Of a stretch of DNA of 64,000 nt, positions 1-6,456 are shown one piece after another; position 1 is the stretch's first letter, and each line of letters opens with the position of its first letter. The notes under the pieces are model-generated. The model saw only the letters and a list, made by a program, of their open reading frames with translations, did not search any database and was not told where the DNA came from. The stretch comes from a virus. Both the position numbers and the translations under genes were made by a program. The DNA is taken from positions 1-64,000 of IMG/VR virus record IMGVR_UViG_3300042261_001309; one strand, 5' to 3'.

Positions 1-253
1 TATTTTTGGCATGACTTAATTCCCGTTTGTATTTATGTGCAATTTTGGTAAGCGTTGTTAAACAGCGTAAAATAAGTTGCAACTCTTGGGCATCTACAAA
101 TGACCGCATATTTTTAAAGTAAGCCACGCTGTCGCCGGAAATATTTTTTATATCTCGCAGCCAGGATGCAAATTCCTCTACAGCATTTGACCGAAGATAG
201 GCTAAGCGTTGTCTGTTTGGCGTAGGCTTTAACTTATTATAAAGGCCCGTAAG
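1..253 (-). CDS. partial small helical protein of the left array, start unclear
   Basis: The frame is open from base 253 to the left edge, so the 3' end is outside the window. It encodes a charged helical protein whose second half (around VDAQELQLILRCLTTL, then KYKREL) resembles the C-terminal helix of its neighbours; the 2435..2596 product has a similar ending (KYAKEL). No ATG occurs before base 109 and the first GTG is at 127, although protein-like sequence begins well upstream. Either a non-standard start is used or the 5' end has decayed. The frame overlaps the end of the 237..500 gene. Function unknown. Confidence 0.4.
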
Positions 254-500
254 TCAACTCTCGCTGAGTCTCGGACTTAATTAATTCCATGACGTTGATT
301 ACACAAGTAACAAATTCACGCAATTCAACCATATTCTCAACTGACCACTGGCCGTCATGGAGACTTTTTATTGTAATCATACAGTTTCTGGCTGCTTTCA
401 GCTGAATTCTAAGCAGTAGTTTTATGTAGTTGCTTAAATCGTATTTGACCTCATCTATAGGATTCGGATTGAGATACGAAAATCTTCGTCTATTTGTCAT
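237..500 (-). CDS. hypothetical small helical protein (array member)
   Basis: This 87-residue protein is basic at the N-terminus and then has two predicted amphipathic helices. The second begins with a VEN-x-VEL segment and continues ..FVTCVINVMELIK, a pattern recognisable in the 1009..1287 product (TVENLSGMQAALKKLL). No signal peptide or catalytic motif is visible. It is preceded by a 23-base gap, larger than is usual in this array. Function unknown. Confidence 0.6.
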   Translation of the reverse strand: MTNRRRFSYLNPNPIDEVKYDLSNYIKLLLRIQLKAARNCMITIKSLHDGQWSVENMVELREFVTCVINVMELIKSETQRELTYGPL

Positions 501-523
501 AACAATTGTGTAAGAACATTAGG

Positions 524-661
524 TTATAGCCTGAGTTCCGGTCCAAACAATCTAGATCTATATAATCGTCGGGCAGACATTGAAAAATCAATAACCTCAC
601 CGCTGATTTTTGCAAACCTATCGACAGCGTCATGCCAAGCTTTTATGTTTTGTGTTGGCAT
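524..661 (-). CDS. hypothetical very small protein (array member)
   Basis: The ATG at 661 (MPTQNIKAW) gives 45 residues and overlaps the end of the 643..831 gene by 19 bases, in line with the overlaps elsewhere in this run. A longer reading from 766 would cover two thirds of the neighbouring gene and is less likely. The product is basic, with a C-terminal SARRLYRSRLF segment. Function unknown. Confidence 0.45.
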   Translation of the reverse strand: MPTQNIKAWHDAVDRFAKISGEVIDFSMSARRLYRSRLFGPELRL

Positions 662-831
662 AATACTTTTGTGATAAGCCTCGTGACAGTACCGATATCC
701 TCGCAATTTGTGTGATCTATCATATTTTTTAAATCCTCCTTGAGGAATCTTAAATCCAAAAAGCAATAATTCAACGTATACTGTATATCTTTGAGTTTAC
801 AGCGACAGTGGTAGATTTCACCTCTCTTCAT
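643..831 (-). CDS. hypothetical small helical protein (array member)
   Basis: This 62-residue protein starts MKRGEIYHCRC. Its ATG lies inside the last codons of the preceding gene, so translational coupling is likely. The C-terminal CEDIGTVTRLITKVL matches the array's helix pattern of an acidic cap followed by spaced hydrophobics. It has five cysteines, but no paired CxxC that would suggest a zinc site. Function unknown. Confidence 0.5.
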   Translation of the reverse strand: MKRGEIYHCRCKLKDIQYTLNYCFLDLRFLKEDLKNMIDHTNCEDIGTVTRLITKVLCQHKT

Positions 832-1021
832 TCATCCTCCAAGTTAGTAGATTTGCAAGGGTAACTGCTACTCTTTGTAATTCACAGCAATCCCCTAGAC
901 TTAACCTACCTCTTACCCTATGGGTATCTCCGTATAGATGTATTTTAAGTATAAAGGCTATAAACCGTAATTGCGCGGTTATAGCCTTTACGTGATCTTT
1001 CTTTTTCCTTAGTTGCTCCAC
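818..1021 (-). CDS. hypothetical small helical protein (array member), GTG start
   Basis: This 67-residue protein has a strongly basic N-terminus (EQLRKKKDHVK). The start is GTG at 1021, inside the last codons of the 1009..1287 gene. A middle glycine/arginine-rich turn (RVRGRLSLGD) separates two helices, and the second, CELQRVAVTLANLL, fits the array pattern. Function unknown. Confidence 0.5.
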   Translation of the reverse strand: MEQLRKKKDHVKAITAQLRFIAFILKIHLYGDTHRVRGRLSLGDCCELQRVAVTLANLLTWRMNEER

Positions 1022-1287
1022 ATATTCGTAGTGGGTCGTTTTAACAATTTTTTAAGTGCTGCTTGCATGCCGGATAGATTTTCAACAGTTAGAACAGCTA
1101 GCAATGTCGGTTTATGTTTAACAGTATTTTTAATTATATCTATCGTGAATATTAAGCCTTCAAACATCGACCTTGTCTTTCTCTTAACTTCACGCCTACG
1201 GTACAGTTCGTCTGTTATTTTCTGATAGTACTTACGCAATTCAACGTAGGCTAAATCGTCGTAATAACTATCTTCGTAATGGAACAT
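1009..1287 (-). CDS. hypothetical small helical protein (array member)
   Basis: At 92 residues this is one of the longer single-unit members. The acidic, tyrosine-rich N-terminus (MFHYEDSYYDD) is followed by a basic helix (YRRREVKRKTR) and the C-terminal VENLSGMQAALKKLL helix, which resembles that of the 237..500 product. It overlaps both neighbours (20 bases upstream, 13 downstream). Function unknown. Confidence 0.55.
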   Translation of the reverse strand: MFHYEDSYYDDLAYVELRKYYQKITDELYRRREVKRKTRSMFEGLIFTIDIIKNTVKHKPTLLAVLTVENLSGMQAALKKLLKRPTTNMWSN

Positions 1288-1504
1288 AGGGAGTATTCAA
1301 TAAACTCATGATAATACAATCTTGAACATGCCTAAATTGGCCGGCAATAAACTTAAACCTTTCTTCCCAAGGAGGAGTACCGTCGTGACCTAAATAGTAA
1401 AGTCCAGGCTTAGCGTGTATTTTAATATTTTTAACGTGCCTGACTAGACTAATCAGAGTTATATGCTGAGTAGCCCAATCGGCCGGATATTCTGCGCGTT
1501 CCAT
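1268..1504 (-). CDS. hypothetical small protein (array member)
   Basis: This 78-residue protein has a central glycine/proline-containing loop (GHDGTPPWEERFKF) between two helices. It starts at ATG 1504 and overlaps the following gene by 20 bases. The 72-base gap upstream (1505-1576) holds no convincing gene, only a short open frame reading LYDVIKALFEEFL that lacks an ATG and may be a remnant of another member. Function unknown. Confidence 0.5.
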   Translation of the reverse strand: MERAEYPADWATQHITLISLVRHVKNIKIHAKPGLYYLGHDGTPPWEERFKFIAGQFRHVQDCIIMSLLNTPYVPLRR

Positions 1505-1576
1505 AGCTTAAAATCAAAAACTCTTCAAACAGGGCCTTAATAACATCATACAATTCTCTTGAACAGCCATGAGCTG

Positions 1577-1762
1577 TCAGTTTATATATTTAAACCTCTC
1601 GAGCCAATGCCTTCGTAAAGACCAATTTGGTATGGGTTTAAACCCCGCGACCAGATGTACCTTAGTATGTCGTGCTGATTCTTCTAATGATTTAAACATA
1701 TGCTCCATTTGGTCAAACGCGAAGATATTGCTGATATTGCCGGCTAGAGTATAAGATGCCAT
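1577..1762 (-). CDS. hypothetical small protein (array member)
   Basis: The ATG at 1762 (MASYTLAGNI) gives 61 residues and a 19-base overlap with the upstream gene. An alternative start at 1792 would double the overlap. The product contains two histidine-containing segments and ends RRHWLERFKYIN. Function unknown. Confidence 0.5.
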   Translation of the reverse strand: MASYTLAGNISNIFAFDQMEHMFKSLEESARHTKVHLVAGFKPIPNWSLRRHWLERFKYIN

Positions 1763-1962
1763 ATATCGCCCTTCAATAAATTGACACAGCAAGTTTGTAT
1801 TCCTTTAAGTTGAGGCCAAGCTCCTTCATGGTTGGCCGGCCAGTTGGAATATGAGGTTACGTGAAAATAGACATCCTTAGCGTAATGTCTTAATGTTTGC
1901 GTATGAAGGCGTAACCAGTAAATATATTCTCTAGTTATGGCAGGACTACTAGTGGTTGTCAT
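1744..1962 (-). CDS. hypothetical small protein (array member)
   Basis: This 72-residue, tryptophan- and histidine-rich protein begins inside the last codons of the FVSNSSS gene at 1949..2419 (14-base overlap). The middle segment SNWPANHEGAWPQLK resembles the loop position of other members; a hydrophobic helix follows. Function unknown. Confidence 0.5.
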   Translation of the reverse strand: MTTTSSPAITREYIYWLRLHTQTLRHYAKDVYFHVTSYSNWPANHEGAWPQLKGIQTCCVNLLKGDIWHLIL

Positions 1963-2419
1963 TGTCTACCACAATGTGAGATTTAGGATTAAACAGGAAA
2001 TACCTGAGAGTTTCTTTATCTGCAAATAACTCCATATTTCTACCATTAGCGGCATTAGACTGGTGGTCAATATAAGCCTCTTCTCCTGTCTCTAGGTCAG
2101 GATCCATGTGCAGATGCCATTTAACTTTCTCTACCCCTAATTCCTCTTGAATTACTTCTTCCAGCATTTGCAACCATTGAGCAGCTTGGGCTGGATTAAC
2201 AATAGCCCTATATTGCGTCTGTAAATACGCGAATATCATTTTGGTACCCTCTTCATGGTGCTTTTTAGGTGTCCAACCAAACTCAAATCGACCGGTCCTG
2301 GAGTCCACCAAGTACATATAAGGGTTTGGCATTGTGGGCAGCTTCTCGTAATGTTCTTTAACAATTACGAGAAAACTAGCTGATGATGAGTTACTTACAA
2401 ATCCATTTCTTGTTTTCAT
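1949..2419 (-). CDS. FVSNSSS-leader protein 1, function unknown
   Basis: This 156-residue protein begins MKTRNGFVSNSSSASFLVIV. Almost the same N-terminus occurs in the 10893..11219 and 11984..12337 products, while the rest of the three proteins is unrelated by eye. The body is acidic and soluble-looking, with no signal peptide cleavage site after the serine run. A conserved N-terminus on divergent bodies looks like a shared targeting, processing or modification tag. I recall similar N-termini in uncharacterised phage and bacterial proteins but no assigned function. Unlike the other two copies, this one lies within the small-gene array, about 7.4 kb from the radical SAM gene. Confidence 0.7.
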   Translation of the reverse strand: MKTRNGFVSNSSSASFLVIVKEHYEKLPTMPNPYMYLVDSRTGRFEFGWTPKKHHEEGTKMIFAYLQTQYRAIVNPAQAAQWLQMLEEVIQEELGVEKVKWHLHMDPDLETGEEAYIDHQSNAANGRNMELFADKETLRYFLFNPKSHIVVDNDNH

Positions 2420-2434
2420 TTTTAAACATTAATA

Positions 2435-2596
2435 TCAATTTGATGATTGGATTAATTCCTTGGCGTATTTATGCACATACGTCAGATTTCTAGCAAGTGA
2501 CCAAGCAATGTGCGTAGACATTAATCTAGGCCAACTATATGCTTGCTTGGTCCATAACGCAAATTGCTGAATTAATAGTCTTTTTCTAGATATCAT
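2435..2596 (-). CDS. hypothetical very small protein (array member)
   Basis: This 53-residue open frame (MISRKRLLIQQFALW ... HKYAKELIQSSN) has an ATG at 2596 and a TGA at 2435. It fills the space before the FVSNSSS gene. It is tryptophan-containing, basic and helical. The ending resembles that of the partial gene at the left edge (HKYKREL). Function unknown. Confidence 0.5.
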   Translation of the reverse strand: MISRKRLLIQQFALWTKQAYSWPRLMSTHIAWSLARNLTYVHKYAKELIQSSN

Positions 2597-2694
2597 TTTA
2601 ATTTACCCCCTAGATTGACCTTATAGGTTTCTAATACTTGTCTTACAGCTTTTGAGAAGATGGTTAAATTTTCAACACATACAGTGTACGTCTG
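2593..2694 (-). pseudogene. orphan C-terminal fragment of an array protein
   Basis: A 33-codon open frame without any start codon reads QTYTVCVENLTIFSKAVRQV and ends at a TGA overlapping the next ATG. It is in the same frame as the 2704..2886 gene, separated from it only by TGA-Phe-Lys-TGA. The CVENLTIF segment resembles the C-terminal VEN helix of the 237..500 and 1009..1287 proteins. The simplest reading is that 2704..2886 was once longer and has been cut by stop codons. Readthrough is possible but has no other support. Confidence 0.35.
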
Positions 2695-2703
2695 TCATTT
2701 AAA

Positions 2704-2886
2704 TCAGTCATAGTTTAACACAGTTGTTAAATACCCTGCGTTTAAGCGCAGCCTGTAAGTTAGATACCACGGATCCATTAAACCCCATGCGTTATAATCA
2801 CTGGCGATTTTTATTTCTTCCTGCATAATATCCGCTATCTGAGATATTTTTGCCAGATTATCTTTAATTTCCTGTTTCACGGTCAA
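2704..2886 (-). CDS. hypothetical small helical protein (array member), possibly truncated
   Basis: This 60-residue protein starts MTVKQEIKDNLAKISQIADI. The first half is a clear amphipathic helix, followed by a tryptophan-rich turn (WGLMDPWYLTY) and a short helix. The same reading frame continues past two TGA codons into array-like sequence (2593..2694), so this may be a shortened gene. It overlaps the upstream gene by 23 bases. Function unknown. Confidence 0.5.
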   Translation of the reverse strand: MTVKQEIKDNLAKISQIADIMQEEIKIASDYNAWGLMDPWYLTYRLRLNAGYLTTVLNYD

Positions 2887-3082
2887 AATACCGCCTTTCG
2901 TCTTTGAGTGGATTTAATAAACCTGTAATATTACGGCGCAGTTCATTTATGATGGGGACATTGAAGCAGTCAAAACTGCCTAAGCGTAAACCAAACCAAC
3001 CTGTGGTTATTTCATCTTTCAAGGCTTTAGTACCCAGAAAGAAATGCCATAAATTACCTTTAATTCGTGCTTTCGGGCGCAT
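2864..3082 (-). CDS. hypothetical small protein (array member)
   Basis: This 72-residue basic protein starts MRPKARIKGNLWHF and has an aromatic/glycine middle (GWFGLRLGSFDCF). The ATG at 3082 lies inside the end of 3060..3236. The helix INELRRNITGLL is typical of the array. Function unknown. Confidence 0.5.
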   Translation of the reverse strand: MRPKARIKGNLWHFFLGTKALKDEITTGWFGLRLGSFDCFNVPIINELRRNITGLLNPLKDERRYFDRETGN

Positions 3083-3236
3083 TTAGTATTTTTAATAATA
3101 GGGAAGTTGCCCTAATTAATTTAAGGATATCCTCCCGTTTGTGTTTATCTGACCATACACGGTTAAAATTTATACGCAAATGCAACATGTAACTAACCCA
3201 AACCAACCACTGCAGATTATTCTTTAAATCGTGCAT
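3060..3236 (-). CDS. hypothetical very small protein (array member)
   Basis: This 58-residue frame begins MHDLKNNLQWLVWV and ends IRATSLLLKILNAPESTN. Its ATG at 3236 overlaps the 3217..3402 gene by 20 bases, and its end overlaps the next gene by 23, exactly the spacing of the rest of the run. It has two tryptophans in the first helix and a leucine-rich second helix. Function unknown. Confidence 0.5.
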   Translation of the reverse strand: MHDLKNNLQWLVWVSYMLHLRINFNRVWSDKHKREDILKLIRATSLLLKILNAPESTN

Positions 3237-3402
3237 ATTTCAATACCTGGGCAAGTCGATCTCGTACAGTCAGCAATAACCCACAGTTGTAACTGATCAT
3301 GGTTATATTACTGTAGCGCGCTACTGCAAATTTTAACCATCCAATATCAGAGTACAATAAAGATATATCTGCTTCTATTTGCTCAAGGACTGAATTATCC
3401 AT
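3217..3402 (-). CDS. hypothetical small helical protein (array member)
   Basis: This 61-residue protein starts MDNSVLEQIEADISLLYSDI, an acidic amphipathic helix, followed by a short aromatic section and a second helix ending VRDRLAQVLKYARFKE. The two-helix hairpin layout is especially plain in this copy. Function unknown. Confidence 0.55.
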   Translation of the reverse strand: MDNSVLEQIEADISLLYSDIGWLKFAVARYSNITMISYNCGLLLTVRDRLAQVLKYARFKE

Positions 3403-3566
3403 ATAGCCATCTCGTTTAATGTCGAAGCAATCGGACGATCGAAAGGCGTCCTATTTAATTTTAACGCCAAATTTATTTTGCGTTTACACCAATCCGAGTA
3501 TTGCGCTATAGCGTCTAAATCTACGTATAGCATATAATCAAATTTTTTAGTCATACGCTTTGGCAT
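3375..3566 (-). CDS. hypothetical small helical protein (array member)
   Basis: This 63-residue protein starts MPKRMTKKFDYMLYVDLDAI. The basic N-terminus is followed by a tryptophan-containing helix, a loop with TPFDRPIAS, and the C-terminal LNEMAIWIIQSL helix. It overlaps the preceding gene by 20 bases and the following one by 28. Function unknown. Confidence 0.55.
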   Translation of the reverse strand: MPKRMTKKFDYMLYVDLDAIAQYSDWCKRKINLALKLNRTPFDRPIASTLNEMAIWIIQSLSK

Positions 3567-3723
3567 GTTTTCTAATAAGTAAAACCTGTGCTATGGATTG
3601 TGCATTTAATAAGCATGAACAGCTAAAGGCAGTTTTTGGGCTTTTGCTATGTTCCTTCACCACCCGAATACTTGCATATAAGTACTTGAGCATGTAACGA
3701 TTATCTGAGATTGTGTCGTTCAT
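3547..3723 (-). CDS. hypothetical very small protein (array member)
   Basis: This 58-residue frame begins MNDTISDNRYMLKYLYASI. Its ATG shares the sequence ATGA with the stop codon of 3720..3959, a strong sign of translational coupling. It has a short serine/cysteine patch (FSCSC) between two helices. Function unknown. Confidence 0.5.
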   Translation of the reverse strand: MNDTISDNRYMLKYLYASIRVVKEHSKSPKTAFSCSCLLNAQSIAQVLLIRKHAKAYD

Positions 3724-3959
3724 CTAATTTTCAGTAATAGCTGCTCTAGTTTATATACTGCGTTGTTAACGGCTATAGCTCCCACACCGTAAGCAGTATT
3801 TATGTTTAGATCTTCTAGACGTTTAAGCCCAACTACAGACAATTTAAACGTCTCTATCATGCCTTTAATAACACTAATGCGCAGCCTCCGTTCAATAGAT
3901 TCTCGACCTTTTTTAGTCCTTATCTTAGCCTTAAATTGGGCATAAGTTAAAGTTCTCAT
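3720..3959 (-). CDS. hypothetical small helical protein (array member)
   Basis: This 79-residue basic protein (KAKIRTKKGRESIERRLR near the N-terminus) has a C-terminal VNNAVYKLEQLLLKIR helix. It is joined to both neighbours by 4-base ATGA overlaps. The basic half could bind nucleic acid, but no known domain is recognised. Function unknown. Confidence 0.55.
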   Translation of the reverse strand: MRTLTYAQFKAKIRTKKGRESIERRLRISVIKGMIETFKLSVVGLKRLEDLNINTAYGVGAIAVNNAVYKLEQLLLKIR

Positions 3960-4165
3960 GAATTCTCGGCTACCGCGATAACGTGGCGGCAGTCATAATT
4001 AATTCTTCGTAAAGTAAATATATCCCATTTGCCTATGTGGCTAAATACGTGTAGATTACGCTTGTGATACGCCAAGGTCTCCAAGTTGGCGAGTATTTCT
4101 TTAAATCTACCTCGATACCACGTGAATTGACCCATCGACACTTTATGCTGGCTGTCAGTAACCAT
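3956..4165 (-). CDS. hypothetical small protein (array member)
   Basis: This 69-residue protein has an aromatic/basic first half (QFTWYRGRFKEIL) and a second half around WDIFTLRRINYDCRHVI. The RRINYD element recalls RLNYDNRSR in the 4363..4554 product. Function unknown. Confidence 0.5.
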   Translation of the reverse strand: MVTDSQHKVSMGQFTWYRGRFKEILANLETLAYHKRNLHVFSHIGKWDIFTLRRINYDCRHVIAVAENS

Positions 4166-4202
4166 TTTTCAGTACGTCCTTTAATAAGTCGGTTTAGATT
4201 TC

Positions 4203-4382
4203 TTATCTCTCATGGTTTAATATTTTCACCAACAAGGCGGTTACACGCCCAAGCCTGATTACTAAGCAGTCTTGCTGTATAATGAATGGCAAAGGATAAT
4301 AGATTTGGTGGAAGGTGTAAGCTTCTGTAAAAAACCTATTCACATAGTGGCTTAACTTTTTATTAGCGACTGCGATTATCAT
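4203..4382 (-). CDS. hypothetical very small protein (array member)
   Basis: This 59-residue frame starts MIIAVANKKLSHYVNRFF and ends LGRVTALLVKILNHER. The ATG at 4382 overlaps the previous gene by 20 bases. It is aromatic in the middle (FHQIYYPLPF), with the usual leucine-rich ending. About 35 bases without a gene separate it from 3956..4165. Function unknown. Confidence 0.45.
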   Translation of the reverse strand: MIIAVANKKLSHYVNRFFTEAYTFHQIYYPLPFIIQQDCLVIRLGRVTALLVKILNHER

Positions 4383-4554
4383 AGTTCAGTCGGAATCTAA
4401 TTATTTTAGTCATATCGTGGAGCCATCTCATAGGTGCCAGGCCTAAAGATACTGCGCGATGTCTACTAATACGCCAATGATACTTTAAGTCAGTACTGAC
4501 GGCATAAACACACCTTAATTCCAGTCGGTATTGTGCTTTAATTGGGTTAGACAT
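4363..4554 (-). CDS. hypothetical small protein (array member)
   Basis: This 63-residue, arginine-rich protein starts MSNPIKAQYRLELRCVY. A tryptophan-bearing segment (YHWRISRHR) precedes the second helix, WLHDMTKIIRFRLNYD. The ending resembles the 6026..6235 product (LRRTLRIINLAFNYA). Function unknown. Confidence 0.5.
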   Translation of the reverse strand: MSNPIKAQYRLELRCVYAVSTDLKYHWRISRHRAVSLGLAPMRWLHDMTKIIRFRLNYDNRSR

Positions 4555-4759
4555 TTGATTTTAAAGTAGCAATTGTTTGATCTTTTAAGTCTAATAGCTT
4601 GCTTAATACACCTCGCGATATTTCTCTAGGTAAATTAAAGCGGTAATGCCAATAATTTTTTAGCCCACGAGAACAAAAAAGGATAAAGCTTAAATCTGAC
4701 TTCCAATCAACTATACGCTCGTGCTTAAAGGTCATTACATTATTTTTTGAGTAATTCAC
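4547..4759 (-). CDS. hypothetical small protein, clear paralogue of the 5599..6039 protein
   Basis: This 70-residue protein contains DLSFILFCSRGLKNYW and then RGVLSKLLDLKDQT. The first half of the 5599..6039 protein has DLRFILSCVRSVSAFW and RGVLNRLLDMTDQT at matching spacing, so the two are paralogues beyond doubt. This pair is the best direct evidence that the array grew by duplication. Function unknown. Confidence 0.6.
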   Translation of the reverse strand: MNYSKNNVMTFKHERIVDWKSDLSFILFCSRGLKNYWHYRFNLPREISRGVLSKLLDLKDQTIATLKSNV

Positions 4760-4970
4760 ACAGATTACAGATTAATTGCCTAGTCTGACAGATTCCAAAC
4801 CACAGTGTTGTAAAGTTGTTGTCGGCTAGTTTTTCCATTTTGGTTAATTTTTTAATCGTTTTGCATAAGCCGACAGTAAGCGTGAGTACTAGCCGTTTAC
4901 GACTTATAACGTATCCAGCTGCTGGTAAAGAACTAAGCAGCCTCGATTCCGAAGAATGGTTTTGATTCAT
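4740..4970 (-). CDS. hypothetical small protein (array member)
   Basis: This 76-residue protein has an N-terminus rich in serine and leucine, a lysine-rich middle (KTIKKLTKMEKL) and a C-terminal helix with three cysteines (FGICQTRQLICNLCELL). It overlaps the following gene by 20 bases. Function unknown. Confidence 0.5.
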   Translation of the reverse strand: MNQNHSSESRLLSSLPAAGYVISRKRLVLTLTVGLCKTIKKLTKMEKLADNNFTTLWFGICQTRQLICNLCELLKK

Positions 4971-5029
4971 TTAATTTATTTGGGTTATTTCCATCACGCA
5001 TTTCAAGCAACTTGTGACGTAGTTACCGG

Positions 5030-5251
5030 CTATAACGTTCTTCGGTCATAAACGTCCGATAACAAGTCAATTAAGCGAAGTAGAATATCATACAAATAAT
5101 CTATAAGGTCGGAATTTCCCCTCATTCTAGGGTTAATTCGTTCAGTTAATCTTCGTAGCGTAAAAGCGGAATGCCGTAATTCCACCAAGTCTATATAAGG
5201 CCGATAGTGTTTTATTTGCATAACAACTGGTGCAATCTGAAAGCTGTGCAA
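5030..5251 (-). CDS. hypothetical small helical protein (array member)
   Basis: This 73-residue protein has two arginine-rich helices (LRHSAFTLRRLTERI and LYDILLRLIDLLSDVY) separated by a glycine-containing turn. The second helix is strongly hydrophobic on one face. It overlaps the upstream gene by 40 bases, the largest overlap in the array, so its true start may be the internal methionine a few codons later. Function unknown. Confidence 0.5.
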   Translation of the reverse strand: MHSFQIAPVVMQIKHYRPYIDLVELRHSAFTLRRLTERINPRMRGNSDLIDYLYDILLRLIDLLSDVYDRRTL

Positions 5252-5412
5252 TTTAATTCATATATTAATTTCTTACCCATAGGTTTGGAATGTGGCGATC
5301 GTACAGTAGCTAGGCATTCAATAGCTAAAAATTTAATGTAGCCGATATCTGATTGGACCATTCTTTTATAGCTCAATGATCGAAAGTCGCAGGCTTTAGT
5401 GTTGAGGTTCAT
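5212..5412 (-). CDS. hypothetical small protein (array member)
   Basis: The ATG at 5412 (MNLNTKACDFRSL) gives 66 residues and overlaps the last codons of 5396..5602 by 17 bases. The longer reading from 5550 would cover most of that neighbour and is rejected. The C-terminal IYELNCTAFRLHQLLCK is the array-type helix. Function unknown. Confidence 0.5.
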   Translation of the reverse strand: MNLNTKACDFRSLSYKRMVQSDIGYIKFLAIECLATVRSPHSKPMGKKLIYELNCTAFRLHQLLCK

Positions 5413-5602
5413 CGTGCAATCTAGACATAAATTCGTCCAACAATTGGTGAGTCCATGCGGCCATATTTCTAGTAAGCTGCCTTGCTGGTCGAGTAGGATA
5501 ATGTCCTTGGTCATTCCATTGTGACCTAACCAAGCTGGAAACAAACGCAATACTCTTTAAGACTACTCGTTGCCTATATATGTGTATCTTGGTTGTATTC
5601 AC
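5396..5602 (-). CDS. hypothetical small protein (array member)
   Basis: This 68-residue protein is joined to the upstream 5599..6039 gene by an ATGA overlap. Its layout is a basic beta-like start (TTKIHIYRQRVVLK), then a WNDQGHYPTRPARQL loop and a helix around AAWTHQLLDEFMSRL. Function unknown. Confidence 0.5.
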   Translation of the reverse strand: MNTTKIHIYRQRVVLKSIAFVSSLVRSQWNDQGHYPTRPARQLTRNMAAWTHQLLDEFMSRLHDEPQH

Positions 5603-6039
5603 TTGTAGGGTTGATAGGTGAAATCGTCTAAAATGTATCTAAGTTCGCTTGCTTGGCTTTCTAACTTTACCGTTAAAGATTTATCGAATATTGCGTAGCT
5701 TTTCCACATCCAGCTTATCAAATGTACAGCATGAATAAGGTGTTGTAGGTCTATTTCCTGACTTTCTATCAAGTCTTTATCTCGCATAACAGGTAATGTA
5801 ATTTTTTTTAAAATCATTCTTAGCTCAATTGCATAAACTTTGGCTTTAAATGTGTAAGCCGCTAAAATATATTTAGTTTGGTCCGTCATGTCTAATAACC
5901 GATTTAAGACACCTCGAGTCAAACAAGTTCGAAAATGATGATTAAGGTACCAGAAAGCACTAACTGACCGAACGCAACTTAATATAAACCGTAAGTCGTC
6001 GATTAACCTATATATTATTTGTTGTTTATCGTTTTTCAT
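5599..6039 (-). CDS. double-unit array protein (two fused small units)
   Basis: At 146 residues this is twice the usual array length. Residues 1-60 match the 4547..4759 protein (DLRFILSCVRS ... RGVLNRLLDMTDQT). Residues 70-146 form a second unit with its own tryptophan-containing loop (SWMWKSYAIF) and terminal SELRYILDDF helix. It therefore looks like a fusion of two neighbouring units after loss of a stop codon, or the ancestral two-unit form. Function unknown. Confidence 0.6.
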   Translation of the reverse strand: MKNDKQQIIYRLIDDLRFILSCVRSVSAFWYLNHHFRTCLTRGVLNRLLDMTDQTKYILAAYTFKAKVYAIELRMILKKITLPVMRDKDLIESQEIDLQHLIHAVHLISWMWKSYAIFDKSLTVKLESQASELRYILDDFTYQPYK

Positions 6040-6235
6040 TTATGCTGGCGTAATTGAATGCTAAATTTATAATTCTTAACGTACGACGTAAAAAGAATAC
6101 TGTGTTATATCCATGCTTAGCGTAACAGGCTTCATGCGGCCACGCCGCTTTCAGCTTTTTTGTACTTATCTTCATTAGAAATAATTCATATTTGATACTC
6201 CCAGAATTAATTCTGGGATTCTGGTTATTTTGCAT
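6026..6235 (-). CDS. hypothetical small protein (array member)
   Basis: This 69-residue protein starts MQNNQNPRINSGSIKYELFL; its ATG lies inside the end of 6225..6392. A loop with AAWPHEACYAKHGYN precedes the C-terminal LRRTLRIINLAFNYA helix. Function unknown. Confidence 0.5.
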   Translation of the reverse strand: MQNNQNPRINSGSIKYELFLMKISTKKLKAAWPHEACYAKHGYNTVFFLRRTLRIINLAFNYASINEKR

Positions 6236-6392
6236 CTTTTAAAAAATTACAGAGTTTTTGCAGCATAATCCGTAGTTCTCCGACTTTCACTCGTTTCTCA
6301 GGTGTAAATTCAGCTAGGCTATACTTAGCTTGAATTCTTATTGATCTAAGCCTACGTGCCGCAAACTCTACCGATCTTTGTTGTGCATTCAT
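6225..6392 (-). CDS. hypothetical very small protein (array member)
   Basis: This 55-residue frame reads MNAQQRSVEFAARRLRSIRI and ends LRIMLQKLCNFLKDAK. It overlaps the next gene by 11 bases. It is highly basic and helical throughout. It is the first clear member of the array in the direction of transcription. Function unknown. Confidence 0.5.
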   Translation of the reverse strand: MNAQQRSVEFAARRLRSIRIQAKYSLAEFTPEKRVKVGELRIMLQKLCNFLKDAK

Positions 6393-6456
6393 GTTCAGTG
6401 TAATTCAGTAATTCAATTACTCCTATTGCGATCATGTCTAAATAAACCATTATACT

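Noticed and set aside
524-766. 80-residue reading of the small gene ending at 524
   Set aside because: It would overlap the well-placed 643..831 gene by 124 bases; the 661 start fits the array spacing.
1505-1576. Short frame LYDVIKALFEEFL as a gene
   Set aside because: It has no ATG and overlaps the start of 1268..1504; at most a remnant.
5212-5550. 112-residue reading of the gene ending at 5212
   Set aside because: It would overlap 5396..5602 almost completely; the 5412 start gives the usual short overlap.
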